In this document: one piece after another, positions 12,601 through 24,600 of the stretch
Layout: every line of letters begins with the position of its first letter
How positions within the stretch are numbered: position 1 is the first letter of the stretch
DNA from: Larix kaempferi
Taxonomy: Eukaryota; Streptophyta; Pinopsida; Pinales; Pinaceae
DNA length: 64,000 nt
Reading direction: 5' to 3'
Assembly (NCBI GenBank): GCA_027924585.1
Contig: BSBM01000092.1
Coordinates: 11,841,501 to 11,905,500 of the forward strand
Translations under genes and position numbers: made by a program
The notes under the pieces: model-generated
Told to the model about the DNA's origin: nothing
What the model saw: the letters and a program-made list of their open reading frames with translations, nothing else
Database searches by the model: none

Positions 12601-15600
12601 AAATCATAATAATTACTTGTCTCTAGAGGGAAAAAGATTATAAGATAGAGGAGGATACAAATGTTTTAACTAATACTAAGATGCAGTAGGCTTTATGATA
12701 TAGGGCCTGTTACAACTTGAATTAGCACGTGTGATTAAATCCCCAAAGAACAAGGCTAGCTCAAATATAACCTAGAGGTGTTATCCACTGTCACCTCAGT
12801 AACTACCTCCCTACACTTTAGGTTGGCTCTTCTCCAGCCAAGAAGGGCTTCCCTAATGATAGGATTACTAAGGCTTTGAGTGAAGAGGATGCTTAGTGTT
12901 GCCGCCTAATACACACCTGGGGGGGGGCGCGGCAGGAAACCTTCAAGCCGCTCGGTGTGTCCTTGGGGGCAAGTGAGAGTCAAATAGTGTCACCTGATTA
13001 CTCGACTCCTCCGTCTAGGTTTACTCCTAGCGAAGCCAAGGGGGGTGGTCTCTATGAAAACTAAACTAAGGCATTTAATCTATAACATAAGTAAAAGTCT
13101 ATTCTAGGAGTTAAAAGATAACGAGAATGGAAAAATAACAACTAAGCAACTGCTTGCAAATTAAATCAATTAATTAACCCCACACAAGATAGATATGCAT
13201 TCACGACATGTATGATTGAAACTTAAAACATGGAAAATTAATGACCAGTGCCGAGAATGTGAAATGCGTGCGATTGTTGCTGTGTAGGGTTGCTTCTGTG
13301 GTTTCAGTGAAAGTATTGCAGTGTCTCACTTGGTAAATTTTAAGATTATTAAATGAGTGGATTAAGGAGTGCGTTAATTCTTGGTTTGGCCCAAAAGAAA
13401 CCTAACCTTCGAACTGAGTGCTTTAGCAGCTTTACCAAGTGTCCAACCAGGCGAGGATGAACCTGCTTAATAGTAGCCTGCTGACTCTATAGTTTCCGCC
13501 CATGCAACCTCCCGAATTCTTAGAATTTGGTTCTAATGGATTTTCCTATTAAAACTAAGTACCTTGCACCCATTTCTGATTGGTCCAGCTGTTCCGACTA
13601 AGCTGCAGCGACCAAGAGCATACTTTGGGCTTGGGGTGTGGTTTGTTTTATTAAGATGTGTGAGTGGATGATTAACTAAGCTATGACCCAAGAATATCTT
13701 TTCCTCGCACCATAAAGTGATGGAGTACTTCGGTAGAGCAAGGGGTTAATTTTAGTTGTCAGTTTTAGAACAAGATTGTAGTTTGTAAAATGAACACATA
13801 AGCATAAAAAATGAAGTGAATGGTCCTTGAGGACGTTTGTGTGCTTAAGTGTTTGTTGTTTAATTACTACAAACTTAAAGAAAGTTAATCTAAGTAAAGA
13901 AAACTAAGCAAAACTGAAAAATTCAAAAAAAGTGAAAAGGGCGAATCCCCCCTGGGGGGATTGGGGTCAGGCGCTGGAATTGCCTGCTGTGCTCTTTTTA
14001 TTCTTTTGATTACAATATGAAACTTGAAATAGAATACTGCTTGCCCTTTATGCTTAGGGAACAAGTCAGTTTACAATTTAAGAGTCAAACGAAACAGTGC
14101 TTGAAACTGAGTCTCTGGATTGTTCTGGAAGTTCCAAATGCAAATTTTTATGTGTTTTCTTACTCCAACCTGTTATGAAATCAAAAAAGACCAGCGAACT
14201 ATGTTGGTTAGAAAAGTTAATCAAAACACTTTAAGAGTGTTATGATAATACTACAAAGTGCAAAACTGAAACTAGCTTAAACAAGTATATGAAAGACTAG
14301 TTTATTGGCAATTTTTTGAGTCTTTAACTGAATTTTAATTAACTTTTAAATGTAGGACTGTCATAAAATGGTACAAATTCCAGCGAACAAAAGTTTATGA
14401 AATGCCTAAAAACAACTAAGAACTTGTTCTTCTTCTAAATGCAAACTAAATCTTAAAGAACTAAATCTAAATGATGCAATAAAATGAGACAGAAAAGTAA
14501 CTAGTAAGACAAGCTAGGGAGCTTGCCTTGCTAGGATCTTTGGCTGCCCTCTTTCAAGTTGCAAGCCAAATTACAAGCCTAACAATGCTAGATATTTCTT
14601 TTATAAACACTTTTCCTTAGCAAAACTTAGATTTTTTGAATTAGATGCAAGCTTAAGGAAACAAGATCTACTTCTTATGATATTAAAACTTGAGATCTAG
14701 AATAAAATAGAACCATAACCAATTTAGATTAGAAAGATGGATCTTGAAGATGAACCCTTGGGGGATGAGTGTCTAAATGGGCTATGGCGTCTGCTTGCTG
14801 ATGCACTAGTAATATTGGCTTCCTTGCTTTGGACCTATTGAGTATGAGGAAGAGCTAACATGCTCATCCCCTCCTTCAACCCGAGCTACCTGTAAAATGG
14901 AGTCAACACTAGCAAAGGGGATTAAGAGATTTGTGTGAACAATTGAAAGAAATAAGAATGAATAACATACTCAAACAAGAAATATCATTACATCTAGCAT
15001 TCTAACATCACTCACAATAGTAAGAATTCTATAAAGCAATCTGGGCTGGCAGGTGCAGGGGGAGTCATTTTTGATTCCAAGGGGAACAAGCAGAAAGAGT
15101 TTGCTTGGGGCATTGGACGAAAGACCAACAATGGAGCGGAATGGCTCGGTCTCATCAAAGGGCCGGAGATTGCTATAAACCTTGGAATAAAGAATTTGAT
15201 GGTCCTAGGAGACTCCTTAGTTATCATTAGAGAAGCCAGGTGCATTATCGGCAAAAGAAAAGACCCCACCTCAAAAATGCACCACCTCTTAACCTGCATC
15301 AGTAAATACTTTCAAGAGCTTACCTTCCTTCATATTCTGCGAGAATTAAATGGGCAAGCTGATGGATTGGCTAATATTGGAGTCGGGCTCTCATATGGCT
15401 CTCTAAATTGTGACAATGTCACTTGTGAAAATTCTTGGATTCCCTATCCTAAGGTTCACCCTTAGAGCTTGGGCTCTTTCTATCCCTATTTGGCCCCCTC
15501 ATTATTTCTTAATCCAGAACTTAAGAAATTTAAATTTTTTGTTTTTGGGAAACTCCCCTTTGGAAATCCGACGACCTCCTTACTCCTCGTAAGTCTCCCA

Positions 15601-18600
15601 CACATGCTCGAATTTATGGCATTAAACCAGCCTGCCAGTTGGTCGACATGCGAGCTGGTAGCTTCGGCTTATATCAGGGCAGGCGGTCACTCTTTGGCAT
15701 TCATTCCTCTGTTGGTTCCAAGACTCTGCATTTGCTGGTAGTCGTCCCTAATTTATGCTTGAATTGTCTTCGTGCTGAGAGGATTATGGAGCACCATGGT
15801 GCTGGGCGTTCTTAGGGACGGGGTGAAGTTTTCTATCATGGTGCTGAGCGCCCTCAGGGAGGGGGTGAAGTGTTCCTGAGATGTGGAAGATGCTGTAAGC
15901 CTGGAAGAGGCTCCAATGGCGGATGCAGTTGGTGTATGCAGATGGAAGAAATGCGGGGAGACTCGGTTGAAATGGAAAGCAACCCTGGGCTTGGCCCTTG
16001 TCGAAGGCATGCCGGGGTTGGGAACCCCCATGGTCAAGATGGGAAACACAACATAACGAAATTTGAAGTAGAATTCTTGGACCAATTGCAGGAATTGGAG
16101 CTGCAAGTCAGGATGATTCGCAGTAAAAACCTGGAATTCAAGAAGGTTATATGTCGGCAGCAGCTTGTCCCAACTAGAGCCCGTGTTATCACATTTTATG
16201 TCGGCAGCAGCTTCCATACTGCAAACTGTGCGGCCGAGGACCGCACAGTACTTTTTTTTTTCCAGATCAGGAGATTAGCTGCCTTCAGAGGAGGCATTTT
16301 TGTTTAGATTGCCTCTAGCAGATACATCAGAGGGGACAGGCAGTTGGACTTACCATCTACCACAGGGTTACCTTTCCTTGCCAGGCTTTGACACAAGCCC
16401 ATTTGAGACAGTTGCCTAGTCTTTTTCTGATCGAGATGATCACAGTACAATGCTGGTTTATTATGTGCCCGGATTCAGCAGAGATCCAACTCAGATACAG
16501 GTTCAGTAGTAGCAGGTATATGGTGCAACAGGTATTGCATATGTTGATTATTGCTCATGTTGTAGATTAGACTTCTTTATACTTGTTAGTACACTAACTT
16601 TGCATGAGATGATATATTTGGTGATCTAGCTATGATATGATGCGATTGGGCCCTTGATGATGTCAGTCCACCCCTCCGGTTAGACTTATGTATATGCACG
16701 CTGAGTCATGTCCTCTATACTTGGCATAGACTTGACCACTTAGTCCCTCTTGGTAGCTGACTTTAGCTCCATTATCACTTTCCCCACTCATCCGATTCAT
16801 CCATGATACTTACTCCCGACTTGGATTTTGGTTTGTGATCATCAGGACCCCTTTCCCCACTGATCTCTGAGTTTGCCATGACTCCCTGTTTATTGTGCCT
16901 CGGCTCTTTAGTGTGTGAGATACACAGTTAGACCTGGGATTTGCTCCTGTCGGTTGCCCCCGATGTTGCAATGCAGTTAGGATTGTGTAGTCTCACCGGG
17001 TGTTCCCCATTGGTCATCGAAGCATGTATTGCTCACCCCCATTACCTTTGGAGTATGAGCACCATGTTTATATCTTTTGAGATATGTATGTAGCCCAAGA
17101 GGGCCTTGATGTAAATGAAGAAATGAAATGTAAATCAGGCTAAAAGGGCCATTATGTTGTAAATGTAAAATCTAGCCAAAAAAGGGCTAAGTATGAAACT
17201 CATTGTAAAATCCATGCAATGTGTTTATTAACACACATGGATTCAGGTCAGCCATACATGTCAGCATTTGTTGTGGTTATTCCTCACCTAGTCCCGCGGG
17301 ACAAGGAGGTGAGAGGGAGCAAGGGACAAGCTCAAGATTGCCCCCTAGAGTCTCAAGTTACCGTTTGTCGGACACCCAGTTCGGCGGCTCTAGAAAAGAA
17401 CCTCACGGAGTCTTCGGATACGGATGTGAGTTGTGAGATACTTGTTAGATGACTATTGGCGGTTTCCCTGCACTATACCCATTTGTGAGGCACTGCCCTT
17501 CCCCGTGTTCTGTCATGGCATACTTACCTTAGTGGACCGTGCTTTCCCGAGTTGTCCGAAGGGTCACATGATCTTCATCCTTGTCTTCCCGTGTCCTTTG
17601 CCTTGTTTCCCACATCACCTAAAGTCAGCAAAGTGGTCAATTCTATAAGATGTGCATAGCATTTTAGTCTTTTGGAGGTGGTGGGCCCACCTCACCGGGG
17701 CCTTGTATTATCTCGGGATTTAATGTATTTTTGATCACCATATTATCATTGTATTGCTTAGTAATGTACCAACTTGTATAATTGAGCCTTGTCACTCCAT
17801 GATTGCATACAGGTATTCAGCTAGCACTATTGTTGACCAGATTTGACTTGGTCAAATTGAGTTGACTAGGCCAAAAATGGGTCTGAAAAAATGTTGCGAT
17901 CGGAATTTCGATTTCGGTCAATTATTATCTACGAGGATCCCATATGAGCATGCAGGTGTTAGAATTGCAAAAGACCGAAGCATTTGAGAAATTTTTAATT
18001 ATTATTGGTCAATTTTGACCTGTTTTAATTAAAAATTATGGATTTCGGGCAAATAATTCCTAAGTGATGGATCGGGGTCGTTCGAGTGGTCATCCCTACT
18101 ACTCTTGGGGTCCACAATTGCATTGCAGCAGACGGTTCGGCAATCCGGGCAATACAAGTGGGTCAAAAGCCCAAATTTCATCTTCAGCCATATAAAAAAT
18201 TACATGGAAAATCAGAATTTGACTAAGGCAACTATAGGCAAATGGCAAAATCAATGGTTGGCAAAGGTAAAGGTAATTTCTAAGGTAAAATGGTAATGTT
18301 TGACATGGTGATTATGTATTGTGGGGCCCTCTCTTGCCCAGCTCACCATGAGGGGCGAATTTGCCCATGGGGGCATTTTTTCCACTTACTGAAATTCATG
18401 ATTTGCATTGTATTTGATGTGGGACCTTGGGTGTATGTGTTAGGGGGATAAAACATCATAGAGACACTCCCTAACACTTGTTTTATTTGTTGTATGGCCC
18501 CACGATGGGCCCCTCACTCCATATGTGTGCTATAGATGGGCAATTCGCACCCCCTTCTTGAGCTGATCTCCTCCATTCGTTTTTGATGGTTGGGGATTGA

Positions 18601-21600
18601 TCTCAACCCTCCATTTTGGAGGGAATAGGGTTTGAGATTGAGCCATTCTCTATAAGAGAAGGCACTCTTCCATTTTGTACTTCTTCTTGGCATTTTTCAG
18701 ACTTGAGATTGAGCAATAGAGAGACAATTCTTCCAGATTTGCTTGTGATATGGTGGTGAATGCTTATGGTGCCGATTGTTAACATATTGCTGGTGCATTG
18801 CTAAGTTATTTTGTGTTTTCTCCATCACTCTTTGGCCAAAAACGAATTGCAGGTGACTTGACCACTTGGGGAGGGCGCAACTCTTGAGTTAGCAGCTTCT
18901 AGTTGCTTCTCTCTTTAGGATTTCAACAAGGAAAGTGAAATTTACTATTGTACCTCGCTTTCTTTCATTATTAGTCTTTCATTTGCTGATTTCCTTGATT
19001 ATTTGCCATAGTTTCTGACTTACTCCTCTCTTTGGCAGGTACAAGGGCGCACTGGTCAACTGGCAGCATCAAAACGCAAAGGGAAAACGCACAATTGCTT
19101 GGCATTTGGAATCCGGGGTTTGTCTTCAGCTCATAAACGCCTTCATCTTCATTATCCGGGTAAAATCTTTGCTTGTCTCTCCCATTTCAGTTTCATTTGC
19201 AAATGCTTGGCTGCAATCATAAATAAAACCCTAAAAAATTAATAACTTAATTTCCAACCGTAGGAACTTAGTGTTCTCTCCAAACTCGCTTATTATTTCC
19301 CCTTAAAAGATTATATCTCAGGTTTGGTTAGTTTCCGACTCCATTTACCCATATTTTAGGCACTGGTCACTTTGCCAAAAATGCCCCTCTAGGGCGTTTT
19401 TCTCTTACAGCCGGTTGGGTGTATTTTGGGGTTCTGGGTATTTGCTATTTGTGTTTAGAACGTCTTTTTACCTTAGGAATCCAAGTATCAATAGCTGGAA
19501 GTGAGTTTAAATGTCTTTTTTTAACTGCCCTAGGTCCATTTTTCCACTATTTAACCCATTCCCCTAGGGCTGTTCATTTCACTTCTTGCTGGTCCAATTT
19601 TTCTGCGCTAAATCAATCACTTAATCTATCCTATAATCACTAGAAGAAGTGTTTAAATTACTTGATTCAATTCTGCCATGCTTGAGTAGTCATTATATGC
19701 TTCATCCCCCCATAGGCAGAATATTCAGCCACTCTTCTAGTTATCTTTCATTTTCTGATTTAGTTTCCAGCCTTAAGATCTTCCATTTATTCATCATAAT
19801 ACACTTGTATTGGATTTGATCTCATCTCTCGTAGACTATCTTCTAATTTCAAGATCCCGATACTACTAGGCTGGAAGAAATCTCACCTTCAGTCATCCCT
19901 CTTGTTCAATGTGTTGATTATCTTTTGGGTTTAGGGTGTCTGATTGCTGAGTCTCAACCTTCACTGGTTGAGCAGGGTCTCCCCTTTGACTTGGCCAAGT
20001 GCCTCGTCTAAAGTGACAATACCCTTGTTTGGTGTCTCTTCCGTTCACTCGAGCGGAGGACCTGGCTATTGCAGGTTACACCTTCCTAGTTGCATCCTCT
20101 ACCGTCCCTATTGGGATATCTATTACAAGCAGCTAGAGATTGTGTGATAACAGGCCCCATTCCTCATTTTGCGGGTTGAGCCCCACTTGGGTCACTTTAT
20201 GATACACTTAGATCCCAGATCTACTGAGATCTAGCCATTGGATGATCCTGATCTTCAAGATCCACCTAGCTTTACACCTCAACATCCCTGATCTACAATT
20301 TGGTGGACATCCGACTCCATTTGGCCCATTTCCCAAGGCACCTATCTTCTCCCCAAGGCACCTATCTTCTCCAAGCCAATTCAACTTTCTTGGGTTGTTG
20401 AGTTAGCTTGTGGTTTGATCTTTGTATTGCAGGCTTGAACACTTAAACACTGTCATATCCACTCATCAAGCTTATCCTTGGTACTGGTTAGCCCCAATTT
20501 GGTCCCTAAATACCTTGCATTGGACACGGTTCCCAAGGTAGTGGATTTTCTCACCTTTGACTAATAGCCTTGTTATCACACAACTTGTAGTTGCCCCTAG
20601 TGGTATCCCATCCGAGACGGTAGAGGAGATGGGCAAGTAAAGAGGTGACCCAAGAGATGCCACGGTTCCCAATGCAAGGTGGGAGTCACGTCAACCGAGG
20701 CACTCTTCGCTTTAGGTCAAGGTGAAACAAGACCTAGGGGGAGACCCTATAACCAATCACAGTTGATTGAACCCAAACAAAGGTTTCTAAGGATAAGTAA
20801 GTGAAGAGTTACGGAAACTAATGCAAGGTTGAATGGACCTAGATGTTAAAGTATGGTTGAAGGTGGTTTGGGAGATTGTTAGTGTTTCAACCGATGTATG
20901 ATTTAGGCCACATAATTAGGTAAAATGATAAGGTGCATCACCATATGCTACACAAGTGGATCCTATTTTCTTGGGATATGTGAAATGGCTTGAAGTGGAC
21001 CCACTAGGTGAAGCTAAGGGATGCAATTGGTACTAGAGGTTATGTAATGAGTAGATCTATGGATCTAAGTTAAATTGAGGAGCACCCATGTACCGGATCT
21101 AGGGTTTGACACAATTCCCAAGGAGTGTGACTTGCTTTGAGGAGGACTAGTGCCTTGTTGGATGGGCTAATGGGGTCAAAAGGTATGTCAAAGTGTAGAT
21201 CGGGACACCTAGGAGCCAAGTCAAGTGGGCTAATTGAGATAGAATGGTTGGATCTTGCTAGATCTAGGTTTTCATGAAATGACCCTAAGTGGACCACAAT
21301 CCCTTGAAACAAGGAATGCTACCCCCAAGGCAGAACGTCACAAAATGATACTCTAGACCTAGGTTTCAAGGTATGGCCGTTCCAAGTCCACAAAAATCTC
21401 AACCACCCACGTCCTCAAAGTGGGCAAACTCACTCACCCAAGGGAGTGCGACCTTGCTCAAGGAGGGATAAAAGAGGGGTTAAGTGGACCAAATCAAGTC
21501 CAATGGCCACCAAACTGTAGATCCAAGGAGCTTATGCACCGATCTATGTGGATCTAGAAAATCATGTCAATCCAAGGGTTAGATCTTACTAGATCTGAGT

Positions 21601-24600
21601 TTTAAGGTGCCAAGAAATTCAAAAGGGGGTTTTAATCCCTTAAAACGTGGAATGATGCCCACAAGGTAGAAATCACCAAAGTAACAGTCTGGGGGTAGGT
21701 TATCAAATGTGTAGATTGCAAATCAAGTGGGATCTCACCTACCCATGTGCTAGGTCTAGCCAAAACAAGCCTCTCCAAGGAAGTGTGATTTGGTTCAAGA
21801 GGGCTTTTTGCCTTGAAAAGTGTGTCAATTTTAAGCCAATGACCACCAAACTATAGATCCAACTAGGGGTGGATGCTATAGAGGTGGGTTCTTAAGATCT
21901 TTTCAAAAACAAGGCTAGATCTAAGTAGATCTAAGAAATACCAAAATTGGGGTTTTAATTAATTAGGATTTTTATGATCTAGAAATTAAGGATGATTCAA
22001 GGAAGAAGAAGATCATACCTTTGGAGCATACCTGGATGAAGAGATGAATGCTAGTTGAGACGAGGATTACTTTTGCCAAAGATCAAATGGAGAATTGTTG
22101 AAGCCCTCTTGCCAAATCGATTTTTCCAAGCCACATATGAGTCCCTCTAACCTGTCAAAACCAAGGAGCAAAGCATCAATCAGTTTAACATGTTGAAGGT
22201 AGATACAAGCAAGAGAGAGATAAGCAAAGAATAGTTGGCACAAAGACAAAACTACTCCCTGTTTAACCAAAACGTCTTCCCCCAAGCCTGAAGGGCAAGC
22301 CTCCCCACCAATTCGCACTTGTCAAAAACGTCCTCTTAACCTGTAAAAAAGATATGGCAAATATGTATGCAAGATAGCTACAATAGATCCTCCAGTGCAA
22401 TGGACAAAAGCATTTACAATCGAAACAACCAACATCCACTCCAATCCAAGCATGTACTCCAAAAGATAGAAATTTTATTCCAAGAGCCAAGAGCCAAAAA
22501 TCTCTAGATGATTTTACAATGAGAGGCTCCCTCCTTAAATAAGATGGGGAGAGAGTACAATCCTAACCACTTTTTACATGAGTGGCTAAGATTAAAAGAT
22601 CAAAAGATCTAATCAACGGCTAATAATAAATCATGACAATACATCACATGGATCACCCAATATAATGATGACGTCCCCACTAAATGGTACAAAGGGAGGA
22701 TGACGTCATCCACTAGAGGGGTAAAAGTACAAAAATCCACCTCATAATGACTAGGACATGACAAAATAAGCACATGGTGGGGCTAGGAGGCATCAATCCT
22801 TACTAGCTCATCCCCAAGGCACAATAAAATAATAAAATATGTCCAAGTTAATATAAATGATCAAATCTGTCCTCAAAATCTGTGACAGACAAGCAGTAAA
22901 AGATCTCTTGTGATCGATGTGGGCCTACCCACATGGTGAAAACTGGCTGGAAGATAGTGGGATCACCCTGGAAGACCTCTATGAAAACCAAATGCCAAAA
23001 CCTTGCCTCAATTGCCCAAATCGAATTCCTCAGTGACCACTTTATCCCATTTTTTAACTGCCTCGGTAACTGTGAAAGTGCCAAAACTGCCTCCTAGGGC
23101 ATCTGCGCTGTCCATCTGAGCCCACCAGGCTCTCCAGAAGGGGGGGTAAATGGTAAAAACAAGTGGCTGGACCACCCCCTCCACATACAGTGCCCTAGGT
23201 GAACTGGCCTCTCATGGCCCCTGCTGCTCAGGCTGGGAAATCAGCCCCAAATCTGGTCAACAAGTGTAAAACTGCATCAATCACTGTCAGAAGGGCCCGG
23301 AACTGAAAGATAAGTGTCTCATTGGATCCAGAAGACCCAAATCCACTAGGAATGTGTACTCATACACCATGGGTTGCCCTAATGGGCCAGCTGTAGGGTC
23401 CACCATATATGGACAATGCATAATCTGCTGATCTGGAGTAGTAAATAAAACTGCTGAACTGCATCAATCATCATCTGCATCATATGTCCATCATATGATC
23501 TCATCATCAAGTATGTGGGACCATCAATCATCATCAATAGGTATATATATATGGCCCACATCATCACTGATCCCAACAATATACAACCAAGGATAAATCA
23601 CATCAGCAGACTAAGACATGCTTCTCTAATCATTCTCCCAGCCAAGCTCAAAGTATAACATCCATTCAGTGGCATTAATCAAGTTAGCATATTCCTTTGT
23701 TATATAAAATTACTTGCACAATAGTTCAAATGACAAACTGACCCATTGGACATGGTCAAACTGCTAGTGAAGGATGAAGGCTAGGAACAAGGTTGGGCCA
23801 AGGGTTTGACTTGTCTAACTTAACTCAAAAATACTTTGGACTGGGAGAAAGGGGAAAGCTACAAACTCTGTGCTGGACAAAATAACACGGGGAATGGCTG
23901 TGCCTCACAAATGGATAAGTTGTTCAGAGAGTGCTTATTCAACTTAGGCATCATGTCTACATCAAGTTGATCCAGGTTCATTAGGATCATTCAGTTTTTA
24001 TTTCATGGCCTTTTTGGCCTACATAACCCTTCGGATCTCAGGTGTGCTGATAAGCACAACTAGTTGCAGCTTGCATCCAGGGCATGTTTTTCAAATACAT
24101 ATAAGGTCAGCAATTGTTTAGATATAGCTTTTAAGAACCATTGCTTTTTTGACCTTTCTTATACTCTTCGAGGAGTATTTTTAGCTGTTCATCGCTCTTG
24201 CCCTTTTTAGTTTCCATGGGCGAATTTATAAGTTTCCATAGGTAGAACATGAGCTTTCAGTTTTAGCCAACAACATCTCAAGTGACTAGGGGGAGTTCGA
24301 GCCAATGCCAAACATCGGGACAACCGACCAGAATGATTTAGGCCTACAATCCAACTCACCAAAGGCAAGTTTTGTCACCAACTTAGAGCCGAGACACTGA
24401 ATATACAGGGATGCGGTCCAAACATAGAGGTAGAAAAATGGGGAAGTCCTCAGTATCAGAAAGTCAAATGAGATAGGTCAAGGTATAAAGTCAAATAGGA
24501 AAGTCATGTATGGATGGAGTCAAGTGAATATGGAGCCTACACTAGCAGACAACTAGTGTCAGGGAAGACCATATCTATGTAAGGTGGAAAACCAGTGGGT

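Noticed and set aside
16184-16193. TGTTATCACA as the left end of the W copy that ends at 20152
   Set aside because: The preceding 5 bp (GCCCG) do not match the right flank GGCCC, and the motif lies in a local 48-bp duplication, so the end assignment is not supported.
15753-16307. Overlapping long open frames on both strands (154 codons minus, 145 codons plus)
   Set aside because: Neither has a recognisable domain; the overlap on opposite strands and the local 42-bp and 48-bp duplications suggest chance open frames in a GC-richer relic.
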